12,536 bases of DNA, taken from NCBI GenBank assembly GCA_002343845.1, contig DDSQ01000027.1:1-12536 (forward strand). The letters are read 5' to 3'. Below, in pieces: positions 1 to 7,241 of the stretch. Within the stretch, counting starts at the first letter, position 1; each line of letters starts with the position of its first letter. Source of the stretch: Planctomycetes bacterium UBA2386 (GTDB taxonomy: Bacteria > Planctomycetota > UBA1135 > UBA2386). Below the pieces are notes generated by a model that ran no database searches, was not told the DNA's origin, and saw only the letters and a list, made by a program, of their open reading frames with translations. A program made the position numbers and the translations under genes.

Positions 1-24
1 CCGGGCCCGTGGCATGTACGGACC
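1..24 (+). repeat. Right arm of a terminator hairpin, copy of 1635-1658
   Basis: Bases 1-24 match 1635-1658 with a single difference (T at 14, C at 1648). In the second copy the first 13 bases form the right arm of the strong hairpin at 1608-1647, and the last 11 bases lie just beyond it. The window therefore probably opens inside a second copy of the same terminator whose left arm is outside the window. It is followed by a short inverted repeat (CCTCCA at 26-31 with TGGAGG at 43-48). That the gene upstream of base 1 is a paralogue of the 316-1596 gene is inference only. Confidence 0.7.
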
Positions 25-315
25 GCCTCCACGCGGTACCCCTGGAGGTTCGGCGCGAGGCCAGCGAGCCACGACGACGCACCGTTCGCCGTCCCGCCGC
101 GGGGCCGAGCACGCGGCCGGCAACGCCTGGCGGCCACGCGGTTCGCCACCACACGGACGACTGCAACGATGTTGCGGCCCACGGAACGTCCCGCGCCGCC
201 CAGCCGCACGCGCAAGGAGCCACGCAGGCGAGGCCGCAAGTTCGAGTAGCATCGAACGCGGCGATTGCGTGAATTCCGTGCGCGGTTCGCCTTCTGCTTT
301 CCACGCCACCCGGAC
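25..315. other. Non-coding leader region upstream of secreted protein gene
   Basis: I see no convincing gene here. Open frames run through it on the + strand, but they are arginine/proline-rich, lack any recognisable motif and look like by-products of high GC. A small perfect inverted repeat GTTCGA-N6-TCGAAC lies at 240-257. A TTG at 265 is in frame with the downstream gene, but the signal peptide begins at the ATG at 316. I could not identify a convincing -35/-10 pair, and there is no Shine-Dalgarno sequence in front of 316. Confidence 0.5.
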
Positions 316-1596
316 ATGAACAAGCTCCTTCTCTCGACGGCAGCCCTGTCGCTGCTCGCCGCGGCCGCTCCGGCCCAGGCCCTCTGCTCGGGCTTTCCGG
401 CCCCCGGTAACGTGACGGGCGCCCCGGCCTTCGCTTGCGACGGCGTGAACTACACGCTCGGGCTGCAGAACGCGACGCCTGGCACCGACGTCACCTACCT
501 GTGGGAGTACAGCGCGGACGACCTCAACTGGAGCCAACTCGGCATGGCTCCCACGCAGGTCATCAGCCAATCGGCGACGACGTACTACCGTTGCACCGTC
601 GGCTGCACCCCCAGCGGCAGCTCGGTGACGACCGCCTCGGTGCAGATCGACATGGACCCGACGGGGAACCCGCAGGATTTCGAAGCCGGCTTCACCGGCT
701 GCTGGACGAACAGCGGCGGTACCGTGGGTCCGGGCCTCCGTCCGGTGAGCGCCTTCGGCGTCGGCGCGCAGGCCGTGCGGTTCAACTTCCGGACGTGGGG
801 CGCGGGGAACACCGCACACCTGACCGGCCCGGTTCTCCTGTTCCCGACCGGCGGTGGTGACCGCGCGTTCTTCGACGTGGCCGGCACGAACTACCCGCCG
901 AACCTCGCGTCGTGGGACACCATCGCGCTGCAAGAGTCCAACGACGGTGGCGTCACGTGGGCGACCGTCGTCACGATGACCAACCAGCCAGGTGGCGTGC
1001 TCTACACCGCTCCCTACACCGGCCAGTTCACCCCGACGGCCAGCCAGTGGAAGAACCGCAGCTTCGCGCTGACGCCCGGCACCAACCGGATCCGGTTCCT
1101 CGGCACGTCCGGCTTCGGCAACGATGCCTTCATCGACAACGTCGTCGTCGGCTCGGCCGGCTACGCCCGTCACTACCAGTACGGTGCGGCCTGCGTCCCT
1201 GGCTACGAGATCACCGCGACGCCGGCGCCGATCCCGGGGACGCCGGTCGTCTGGACGGCGCACAACATCCCGCAGTGGGTGTCGCAGAACTTCTACGCTA
1301 GCGCGCTCGCGGTCGGCTTCGCCGCGGACGTTCCCGGCACGAGCCTGCTGACCGCGTCGTTCGGCCAGCTCAACAGCCCGTGCCTCGCGCACCTGACGTT
1401 GGGTGGCTTGGTCAACGTCTTCTTCCTGCCCAACAACGTGCCGAACGACACGTGGGCCTTCACGATTCCGCCGCTCGCCCCACTGGGTGTGCAGTTGTTC
1501 GTCCAGGGCGTCGCGCAGGTCAACTACGTCTTCCCGACCAACCCGGCGGGGCTGGTGACGAGCAAGGCACTCGAGACCTACGTGAGCGTCTACTGA
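316..1596 (+). CDS. Secreted protein: Ig-like fold, jelly-roll-like region, planctomycete-type C-terminal domain
   Basis: This 426-residue exported protein has no enzyme motif that I recognise. Residues 1-22 are a clear Sec signal peptide (MNKLLL, hydrophobic core, cleavage after APAQA), which is why I chose the ATG at 316 over the in-frame TTG at 265. Residues about 35-112 look Ig-like (Cys41, Trp63 and the YYRCTVGC segment with Cys93). Residues about 118-278 look like a beta-sandwich of the MAM/lectin type: DFEAGFTGCW, an ESNDGGVTW strand and a closing FIDNVVVG. Residues about 283-426 form a beta-rich C-terminal domain resembling the end of the protein at 9383-10750 (YGAAC, PCLAHL, FTIPPLAPLG, LFVQGVAQ, LVTSKAL). 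Such tails may serve in sorting or surface attachment, which is inference. It is transcribed alone and ends 11 bases before a strong terminator. Domain names are by eye, and the true function is unknown. Confidence 0.85.
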   Translation: MNKLLLSTAALSLLAAAAPAQALCSGFPAPGNVTGAPAFACDGVNYTLGLQNATPGTDVTYLWEYSADDLNWSQLGMAPTQVISQSATTYYRCTVGCTPSGSSVTTASVQIDMDPTGNPQDFEAGFTGCWTNSGGTVGPGLRPVSAFGVGAQAVRFNFRTWGAGNTAHLTGPVLLFPTGGGDRAFFDVAGTNYPPNLASWDTIALQESNDGGVTWATVVTMTNQPGGVLYTAPYTGQFTPTASQWKNRSFALTPGTNRIRFLGTSGFGNDAFIDNVVVGSAGYARHYQYGAACVPGYEITATPAPIPGTPVVWTAHNIPQWVSQNFYASALAVGFAADVPGTSLLTASFGQLNSPCLAHLTLGGLVNVFFLPNNVPNDTWAFTIPPLAPLGVQLFVQGVAQVNYVFPTNPAGLVTSKALETYVSVY

Positions 1597-1607
1597 GTGC
1601 CGGACAC

Positions 1608-1647
1608 GCCACGGGCCCGGTGGTCGCGAGACCGCCGGGCCCGTGGC
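1608..1647 (+). terminator. 18-bp GNRA-capped terminator hairpin
   Basis: The left arm 1608-1625 pairs with 1630-1647 over 18 positions around the tetraloop GCGA. The only imperfect pair is a G-U wobble (T1621 with G1634) when read on the + strand; on the opposite strand it would be an A-C mismatch. The hairpin therefore serves the gene ending at 1596. There is no U-tract after it, so it may act by stalling or as an mRNA-end stabiliser instead of as a classical intrinsic terminator. It lies between convergent genes. Confidence 0.85.
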
Positions 1648-1733
1648 ACGTACGGACCAGGTTGCGTGCGGGTCCACGAGCCCTCCCGACGACCCCAAGG
1701 GAACGCCGCCGACGCGCGCCGGCGCAGCCGTCC

Positions 1734-2606
1734 TCAGCCGATGTGCTGGCCGATCAGGAGCTGCAGCCGCCGCCGTGCGTCGGCGCTGATCGCGTCCCGG
1801 TGCGTCATCACCGCGTGCCGCATGCTGCCCGCGTCGCGGATCGGCTCGGGCGCGCTGGCGATGCGGCGCGCCAACTCGACGACCACGCGCCGCGCCAGGT
1901 CGACGTTCTGCCGGATCACCGCGAGCACGGCGCTGACGTCGACGTCGGCCTCGCTCTCGTGCCAGCAGTCGTAGTCGGTGACCAGCGCGACCGTCGTGTA
2001 GGCGATCTCGGCTTCGCGCGCGAGCTTCGCCTCCTGCAGGTTGGTCATGCCGATCACCGTGGCGCCCCAGCTGCGGTACAGCCGCGACTCGGCGCGCGTG
2101 CTGAACAACGGCCCCTCCATGCAGACGTAGGTGCCGCCGTCGTGCGCGGTGGCGCCGGCAGCGCGCGCGGCCTGCAGCGCGAGCTGGCGCAGCGGCTCCC
2201 ACACCGGGTCGGCGAAGTGCGCGTGCGCGACGCAGCCGTCGCCGAAGAACGTCGACTCCGTGGTGCGGCCGCGCGTGCGATCGATGAACTGGTCGACCAG
2301 CACGAGGTGCCCCGGTTGGATGTGCTCCTGCATCGAGCCGACCGCCGAGATGCCGACGACGGCCTCCATGCCGAGCTGCTTCATCGCGTGCAGGTTGGCG
2401 CGGAACGGCAGTTCGTGCGGCGCCAGGCGATGGCCGCGACCGTGGCGCGGCAGGAACGCCATGCGCACTCCGAACATCGTGCCGGTGATCAACGCGTCGC
2501 TCGGCGGACCGAACGGCGTGTCGACGACGACCTCCTTCCGGTTCTCGAGGCCCGGCAGTTCGTAGATGCCCGACCCACCGATGATGCCCAACGTGCGCTC
2601 GCTCAT
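1734..2606 (-). CDS. mtnP: S-methyl-5'-thioadenosine phosphorylase
   Basis: This enzyme phosphorolyses methylthioadenosine, the by-product of polyamine synthesis and related reactions, to adenine and 5-methylthioribose-1-phosphate in the cytoplasm. The 290-residue product has the usual family length. Visible family marks are GGSGIY (residues 10-15) at the phosphate site, PRHGRGHRLAPHE (53-65), GISAVGSM (85-92), the YVCMEGPLFSTRAES segment (160-174), GMTNLQEAKLAREAE (186-200) and TDYDCW (210-215). The Asp pair in TDYDCW is the hallmark of 6-aminopurine recognition, separating this family from 6-oxopurine phosphorylases and methylthioinosine enzymes. The ATG at 2606 fits the normal N-terminus MSERTLGIIGG; the frame stays open upstream, but only as Arg-rich sequence overlapping truD. 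Its start overlaps the truD stop in ATGA, suggesting translational coupling. It is the last gene of the minus-strand operon. Confidence 0.93.
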   Translation of the reverse strand: MSERTLGIIGGSGIYELPGLENRKEVVVDTPFGPPSDALITGTMFGVRMAFLPRHGRGHRLAPHELPFRANLHAMKQLGMEAVVGISAVGSMQEHIQPGHLVLVDQFIDRTRGRTTESTFFGDGCVAHAHFADPVWEPLRQLALQAARAAGATAHDGGTYVCMEGPLFSTRAESRLYRSWGATVIGMTNLQEAKLAREAEIAYTTVALVTDYDCWHESEADVDVSAVLAVIRQNVDLARRVVVELARRIASAPEPIRDAGSMRHAVMTHRDAISADARRRLQLLIGQHIG

Positions 2607-3856
2607 GCGTCGTCCTCGTCTGCTTCCGGTCCGTGGCCGCCCCGCGATCCGTGTGGCCCGTCGTCGCCGTCCATCGGCGACCGCTGGAACCAACTCGGCG
2701 CGAACAGCCGTTTGATCAACATCGTCGCGTAGGCGCCACGCGGCAGCGCGAACTGCAGCGTCGCCTTGACCTGGCCGTCGTTGAGGTCGTCTGGCTCGAG
2801 GCGCACGTCGGCGACGTCGGTCGGCTTCGCCAGCACCGCGCGCGGCTCCTCCTTCCAGATCATCCCGGGCACGACGTGGTCGGTGAAGTCCGCGCGGCGC
2901 AGGCCCGCAGCCTGCAGTTCTTCGATCATCGCGCGCCGGAACGGCTCGCTGCCCCCCGTGCCCTCGGGGCCGAACAGCGGCGTCTGCATCACCTTCAGCT
3001 TCTCCTCGCGTTCAGGCGCCAGGTACTTCCAGGCCAGGAGGTCGCCGGCGAGCGTCGACAGGCGCAGGCGCTGCGAACTGTCGACACCGCCGCGCAGCAT
3101 GCGACTGACTGCTCGGTTCCAGAGGAACGACTGGTAGGCGAAGGCGTGGATGACCCGCTGGCGCAGCGGCACGTGCTCGAGCGCGCCGCGGAAGTCGTCC
3201 GGACGCTCGATCAGGTGGGCGAACAGCGGCTGGTAGGCAGGGCCACGAGCGATGCGCGCACAGCTCTCCCAGTCCCGCCACCGCAGTTGCAGCGTGCGCT
3301 TCAACTTGACGTCGCCGCTGATCGCGACCGGCGACGGTTCGGCGATGAACTGCTGCAGCGCGCGTTCGAAGTCGCCGAGCAGCACGCTGCGCATCGGGAA
3401 GCCCTGGCCGTGGCGCAGGCAGCCGAAGCGCTGGTCGTCGAAGTAGTTCGGGAACCCGGTCTTGACCAACGACGGCAGCGCCCGGCGCAACTGGGCGGCG
3501 CGATGCGGCACCAGATCGCGCACGACGATCGTGAACGCATTGCCGGTGCTCAGCCGGCTCGTCAGCGGCCGATCGGTGGTGCCGACCGGCTGCAGCCGAA
3601 GGTTGGGCAGCTTGAGCTCGACGGCGCGCCGTTCGATCGACACGAACTGGTCGGTCACCGCCTGGCGGTCCTTCAGGCCCGCATAGGCGATGGCGCCGCG
3701 GTCGACGTCGGCCTCGCGCGCGAGCAACGACAGCGCCTCCGGCGTCGACAGCTTCTCCTTGTGCAGCAGGTGCACGACGTGGTCGCCGCCGGGCACGTCG
3801 GGCCACTGCAGCAGTTCACGCACGTGGAAGTCCTCGGGGATCGTCTTCAGTCGCAC
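2603..3856 (-). CDS. truD: tRNA pseudouridine(13) synthase TruD
   Basis: TruD isomerises U13 of tRNAs to pseudouridine; in E. coli the substrate is tRNA-Glu. The product is 417 residues, longer than E. coli TruD (349). Residues 54-72 carry the catalytic motif around AGLKDR with Asp63, followed by AVTDQF. NYFDDQRFG (137-145) and LPRGAYATMLIKRL (371-384) are other family segments. The N-terminal TIPEDFHVREL is the typical TruD start, so I place the start at the GTG at 3856, preceded by GGAG (3863-3866) six bases away. The same frame stays open far upstream, but that is a shadow of the rluA-like gene. The last about 25 residues are an acidic, Gly/His/Asp-rich tail with no counterpart in the E. 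coli protein. The start overlaps the previous gene by 10 bases and the stop overlaps mtnP. Confidence 0.93.
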   Translation of the reverse strand: MRLKTIPEDFHVRELLQWPDVPGGDHVVHLLHKEKLSTPEALSLLAREADVDRGAIAYAGLKDRQAVTDQFVSIERRAVELKLPNLRLQPVGTTDRPLTSRLSTGNAFTIVVRDLVPHRAAQLRRALPSLVKTGFPNYFDDQRFGCLRHGQGFPMRSVLLGDFERALQQFIAEPSPVAISGDVKLKRTLQLRWRDWESCARIARGPAYQPLFAHLIERPDDFRGALEHVPLRQRVIHAFAYQSFLWNRAVSRMLRGGVDSSQRLRLSTLAGDLLAWKYLAPEREEKLKVMQTPLFGPEGTGGSEPFRRAMIEELQAAGLRRADFTDHVVPGMIWKEEPRAVLAKPTDVADVRLEPDDLNDGQVKATLQFALPRGAYATMLIKRLFAPSWFQRSPMDGDDGPHGSRGGHGPEADEDDA

Positions 3857-4836
3857 GGGCGTCTCCGGGCTTCGTCGTGGTGGTCGAGCTGGCGCAAGGC
3901 CGGCGCCAGGTCGTCGGGCAGCGGCGTCGTCACCTCGACGGGCGTGCCGTCGAGATCGCGGAACGCGAGGCGCTCGGCGTGCAGGAACATGCGCGGCGCC
4001 AGCGGCCGTTCGTCGACGCCGACGCGCAACTTGTAGCCGGGCTTGATCCGCGAGAGCAGCAGCGGCTCGCCGCCGTAGTCGCGATCCCCGGCGATCGGGT
4101 GACCGACCGACTGCAGGTGCACCCGCAGCTGGTGACCACGGCCGGTGGCCGGCCGCAGCTCGAGCAGCGCGTGCGCAGCGAAGGCCTGCCGCACGCGAAC
4201 GAGCGTCTGCGCGGCGCGGAAGCCGGTCTGTTCGGTGGCGCTGGCGACGACCTTGCCCGGGCGACGGCGGTCCGGGCCGAGCCAGGCGTCGATCGTGAAC
4301 TCGGAGCGCGCGGGCACGCCGTGCACGACGGCGACGTAGACCTTCTCGACGAGGCGTTCGGCGAACTGGGTGTCGAAGTGGCGGGCGGCGCCAAGGCCCT
4401 TGGCGAGCAGCAAGCACCCGGAGGTGTCCCGATCGAGCCGATGCACGATGCGCAGGTCCGCGCCCGGCCGCAGGGCTTCGAGCATGCCGTGCAGGCCGCG
4501 GTCGGCGCCGCTGCGGTCAGGCACCGTCGGCACGCCGGCGGGCTTGGCGACCACGAGCGCCGACTCGCTCTCGAACAGGACCGCCGGCAGCGTGCGGGCG
4601 CTCGACCGAGGACCGCTCGGCGCCGGGACCGCGGGCGGAACGACCTCGACGACATCGCCGCCGCGCAACCGACGGTCGTGCAGGCAGGTCGCGCCGTTCA
4701 GCCGCACCTCCCCCGCCGCGAGCAGTTCGCGGTGCACGCGCCCGGCAGCGGGGCGTTCGCGCGCCAGCAGGTCGAGCAGCCGGATGCCCGCCATGGCTTC
4801 GTCGACAACCAGGACTTGACCGGCGCGCGCGAACAA
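3847..4836 (-). CDS. RluA-family RNA pseudouridine synthase with S4 domain
   Basis: This predicted RNA pseudouridine synthase has 329 residues, in the RluC/RluD size range. An S4-like RNA-binding domain occupies about residues 16-66 (GIRLLDLLARE, then LLAAGEVRLNG and LRGGDVVEV). The catalytic domain begins near 84. The motif IVHRLDRDTSGCLLLAK (130-146) carries the catalytic Asp135, and ATGRGHQLRVHL with VGHPIAGDRDYGG (230-256) is the typical C-terminal signature. I cannot tell the target uridine (23S rRNA or tRNA) from sequence. The start is a TTG at 4836, the most upstream start in this frame; it keeps the strand VLVVDEAMAG that normally precedes S4, whereas an ATG at 4794 would cut into it. 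No Shine-Dalgarno is visible. It follows the epimerase gene by 49 bases and overlaps truD by 10, so two pseudouridine synthases are made together. Confidence 0.9.
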   Translation of the reverse strand: MFARAGQVLVVDEAMAGIRLLDLLARERPAAGRVHRELLAAGEVRLNGATCLHDRRLRGGDVVEVVPPAVPAPSGPRSSARTLPAVLFESESALVVAKPAGVPTVPDRSGADRGLHGMLEALRPGADLRIVHRLDRDTSGCLLLAKGLGAARHFDTQFAERLVEKVYVAVVHGVPARSEFTIDAWLGPDRRRPGKVVASATEQTGFRAAQTLVRVRQAFAAHALLELRPATGRGHQLRVHLQSVGHPIAGDRDYGGEPLLLSRIKPGYKLRVGVDERPLAPRMFLHAERLAFRDLDGTPVEVTTPLPDDLAPALRQLDHHDEARRRPCD

Positions 4837-4885
4837 GGGGCGAACACGATACGGAGCCGCTCGCCGCGCACAACAGCGGGGCCGA

Positions 4886-6031
4886 CTACGCGACCACGCC
4901 CGGCCCGGTGAAGGCAGCCAGCGCTGCCACCGGGCGTTCGCGTGCCCAGGCGACGAACTCGTCGACGATGCGCACCAACGGACGCGACGGCGTCCAGCCG
5001 ATCAGCTGCTGGAGACGCTGCAGCGACGGCACGCGGCGGCTTGGGTCGACGAACCCGCGCGGAAACACGTCGCCGAACGGCACCGCGTGGATCGGCGAAC
5101 GGCTGCCGGTGGCGGCGCGGACGATCTCGGCGAGCGCCATCACGCTCGTCTCCTGGTCGCTGCCGACGTTGACCACACGCCCGCAACCGCCCGGGGCCGC
5201 GGCGAGATCGGCGAGCGACCGCACGACGTCGCCGACGGCGGCAAAGCAGCGTGTCTGCCGGCCATCGCCGTAGACGGTGATCGGTTCGCCGGTGAGCGCC
5301 TGCGCCACGAACCGGGGCAACACCATGCCATCAGCCCCCGACTGCCGCGGCCCGACGGTGTTGAACAGGCGCGCGACGACCACCGGAAGGCCGCTCGCTT
5401 CGGCATGCCCGAAGGCGAGCCACTCGCCCATCGCCTTCGCGCACGCATACCCGCCGCGCGCACCCTCGGTCGCGCCAGGACGCACGGGTTGGTGTTCGTG
5501 GAACGGCACCGGCCCATCGCCATAGACCTCGCTGCTCGAGGTGAGCAACACCGGCACGCGCGCCGCGGCCGCCGCCGCGAGCAGCTGCTCGGTTGCGTGC
5601 AAGTTGCGCTGCATGACCGCGAGCGGTTCGCTCGCCAGACGCTGCACGCCGACGACGCCCGCCAGGTGGAACACGAAGTCGGCGCGTTCGCAGGCCGCGG
5701 CCGCGCCCGCCGGCGTGGCGACGGATGCGACGGTGACGCGCAGCCGGTCGTGCCCCGCGACGCTGGCGAGATGGTCGAGGTTGCCGGTGGAGAGGTCGTC
5801 GACGACGTGCACGGAGTGCCCGCGCGCGAGCAGTTCTTCGACCAGGTGGCTGCCGACGAAACCCGCACCGCCGGTCACGGCGACGCGGGAAGGGCCGCGC
5901 AGCAGCGGTCGCGAGGCGCGTTCGGACGCGAGGCTCGGAGCGAGGTCGGCGGACGTGCGGTCCATCGGCGATGCGGCAGCGTCGGCCGAAGGCAGCGGCG
6001 AGTCCACGGCAGCGCGCGCATTCCTCGGCAC
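4886..6031 (-). CDS. NAD-dependent nucleotide-sugar epimerase/decarboxylase (extended SDR)
   Basis: This is an extended short-chain dehydrogenase/reductase acting on a nucleotide-activated sugar, probably for cell-surface glycans. Residues 50-79 (of 381) form the NAD-binding start RVAVTGGAGFVGSHLVEELL, ending in VVDD with the acidic residue that favours NAD. The active-site serines are in LLTSSSEVYG (162-171) and the YxxxK pair is Tyr195/Lys199. ARLFNTVGPRQ (220-230), TVYGDGRQTRCF (252-263) and the IGWTPSRPL end resemble UDP-glucuronate decarboxylases (UXS) most, but a GalE-like or other activity cannot be excluded. The start is uncertain: GTG at 6031 (weak GAGG four bases before) gives a 48-residue Ala/Ser-rich extension, while ATG at 5965 leaves 26 residues before the fold. 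It lies 27 bases after the PDZ gene stop in the same operon. Confidence 0.88.
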   Translation of the reverse strand: MPRNARAAVDSPLPSADAAASPMDRTSADLAPSLASERASRPLLRGPSRVAVTGGAGFVGSHLVEELLARGHSVHVVDDLSTGNLDHLASVAGHDRLRVTVASVATPAGAAAACERADFVFHLAGVVGVQRLASEPLAVMQRNLHATEQLLAAAAAARVPVLLTSSSEVYGDGPVPFHEHQPVRPGATEGARGGYACAKAMGEWLAFGHAEASGLPVVVARLFNTVGPRQSGADGMVLPRFVAQALTGEPITVYGDGRQTRCFAAVGDVVRSLADLAAAPGGCGRVVNVGSDQETSVMALAEIVRAATGSRSPIHAVPFGDVFPRGFVDPSRRVPSLQRLQQLIGWTPSRPLVRIVDEFVAWARERPVAALAAFTGPGVVA

Positions 6032-6058
6032 GACGCCTCGGACGCCGCCGGGCGCGGG

Positions 6059-6937
6059 TTATTCCTTGCCCTTGCCCTTGCCCTTGCTGTCCTGGCGCAG
6101 CGCTTCGAGCTGCTTGCGCAGTTCGGCGAGTTCGGCGCGCAGGGCCTGCAGTTCGGCCTCGAGATCGGCCGACGGCGACTTGCTCGTGGCCGGCGCGGGC
6201 GTCGGGGGCGGCGGCTCCGCCTTCATCGGCGCCACGGCGATCGCCGGCTGACGCGCCTCGGCCGTGGCGGTGCCGGGCCGCTTGCCGAGCGTCACCATGA
6301 CCGAACGCACGCCCGCCTCGGAACGCAGGCCGACGGCAACCTGGCGACCGGGCGGCATCGTCTGCAGCGCGCGATCGAGGTCCTCGAGCGAGCCGATCTG
6401 GGTGTCACCCACCTTCGTCACGATGTCCCCTTCGACGATGCCCGCCGCCGCCGCCGGGCCGTCCGGAACCACGCGATCGACCACGATGCCCCTCTCGCCC
6501 TCGCCCACCGCGAGCCCGAGGTAGCCACGTTGCTGGGGTGCTGGCTCTGCCGCCGGGCGGGGCAGTTCCCGAGCCTTGGGCTGCACTTGCCGCGGCGCCG
6601 TGGGCGCCGTCGGGGCCGCCACCTCGTCGGGGCGCTCCCCGAGCCGCACCACGACGACGTGTTCCTGTTCGCCACGACGCACCTGGATGCGCACCCGATC
6701 CCCGGCCTTGCCGGCGCGAATCGCGCCGACGAACTCCTCGCGCGTCGGCGTCGCCTTGTCGTCGACGGCGAGCAACGCGTCGCCCGCCTGCAACCCGGCC
6801 TTCGCCGCCGGGCTCTCCGGGATGACCTCGACCACCACGGCTTCCGTGCGTTCGCTGTCGAGGTAGATGCCAAGCCAGCCATCGGCAACAGGGGCCATCA
6901 GGAGGAGGGAGAGGAACGAGGCGGTCGAGGTGTGCAT
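6059..6937 (-). CDS. Exported two-PDZ-domain protein with coiled-coil tail
   Basis: The 292-residue product starts with a signal-peptide-like segment (MHTSTASFLSLLLMAPVADG), favouring the ATG at 6937 over an in-frame ATG at 6982 that would add 15 charged residues in front. PDZ 1 spans about 21-101 (WLGIYL, VIPESPAAKAGLQAGDALLAV) and PDZ 2 about 138-219 (YLGLAV, VVPDGPAAAAGIVEGDIVTKVG). A Pro/Ala-rich linker separates them. Residues about 255-283 form a Leu/Glu/Ala heptad-like coiled coil, then a KGKGKGKE end. There is no trypsin-like or other protease domain, so this is not a DegP-type protease. It could be a periplasmic scaffold or adaptor that binds protein C-termini; partners are unknown. 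It is the first gene of the minus-strand operon. Confidence 0.85.
   Translation of the reverse strand: MHTSTASFLSLLLMAPVADGWLGIYLDSERTEAVVVEVIPESPAAKAGLQAGDALLAVDDKATPTREEFVGAIRAGKAGDRVRIQVRRGEQEHVVVVRLGERPDEVAAPTAPTAPRQVQPKARELPRPAAEPAPQQRGYLGLAVGEGERGIVVDRVVPDGPAAAAGIVEGDIVTKVGDTQIGSLEDLDRALQTMPPGRQVAVGLRSEAGVRSVMVTLGKRPGTATAEARQPAIAVAPMKAEPPPPTPAPATSKSPSADLEAELQALRAELAELRKQLEALRQDSKGKGKGKE
6064..6086. repeat. Hexanucleotide tandem repeat coding for a Lys-Gly tail
   Basis: Four near-perfect copies of CCCTTG (the first begins with T in place of C) lie at the very 3' end of the PDZ gene and encode the alternating Lys-Gly residues before the stop. Gain or loss of one unit would stay in frame and only change tail length. 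Confidence 0.75.
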
Positions 6938-7054
6938 CGTTGGAGTGGGGTTCGCGTCGCGCGGACGAAGGGACGGCGCCATCTACGCGCCGAGCGGCCG
7001 CGAAACGAGCGTACCGCGGGAACATTCCAGGATCGCCCACGGAGCCGTGCGCAC

Positions 7055-7083
7055 TTGACCCATGCGCGCGCGTTCTCTAGAAC
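7055..7083 (+). promoter_or_regulatory. Sigma-70-type promoter for tRNA-Glu
   Basis: A -35 element TTGACC (7055-7060) is separated by 17 bases from a -10 element TAGAAC (7078-7083). The tRNA begins 17 bases after the -10, leaving room for a short 5' leader processed by RNase P. Spacing and element match are good for a stable-RNA promoter. Confidence 0.7.
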
Positions 7084-7099
7084 CTTCGCCCTCCTACGG

Positions 7100-7175
7100 G
7101 CCCCCATCGTCTAGCGGCCTAGGATCCGTGATTCTCAGTCATGTGACAGGGGTTCAAATCCCCTTGGGGGTACCA
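7100..7175 (+). tRNA. tRNA-Glu (CTC)
   Basis: This is a complete 76-nt cloverleaf. The acceptor is GCCCCCA with TGGGGGT (first pair G-U), discriminator A, and CCA encoded at 7173-7175. The D-arm is GTCT...AGGAT, as in bacterial tRNA-Glu. The anticodon stem 7127-7131/7139-7143 encloses the loop TTCTCAG with anticodon CTC at 7134-7136, which reads GAG. The T-arm is AGGGG-TTCAAAT-CCCCT. In E. coli TruD modifies tRNA-Glu at position 13, and U13 is present here (7112). Confidence 0.97.
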
Positions 7176-7177
7176 TC

Positions 7178-7212
7178 CGCTCGGCAGGCCTTGCCTGCCG
7201 GGCGATTTTCTC
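7178..7212 (+). terminator. Intrinsic terminator of tRNA-Glu
   Basis: A 12-bp stem (7178-7189 with 7193-7204) has a 3-nt CTT loop and is followed by ATTTTCTC. The single imperfect pair (T7181 with G7201) is a G-U wobble in + strand RNA. It starts two bases after the tRNA CCA end and finishes 29 bases before the dgt start codon. Confidence 0.9.
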
Positions 7213-7241
7213 GCCGTCGTCGACGGCAGTAGCCTCTGGCG

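Noticed and set aside
1380..2732. 450-codon + strand frame spanning the terminator and mtnP
   Set aside because: Runs through the end of the secreted-protein gene, a strong hairpin and antisense to mtnP; composition is non-protein-like.
2633..4036. Long + strand open frame antisense to truD and the RluA-like gene
   Set aside because: No family motif; fully covered by recognisable genes on the minus strand.
3857..4417. Upstream extension of TruD to a 604-residue protein
   Set aside because: The extra part is a shifted frame of the RluA-like gene; the GTG at 3856 with GGAG gives the normal TruD N-terminus.
5087..7114. Long + strand open frame (675 codons) antisense to the epimerase and PDZ genes
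   Set aside because: Arg/His/Gly-rich translation without motifs; the opposite strand holds two clearly recognisable proteins. High GC leaves antisense frames open.
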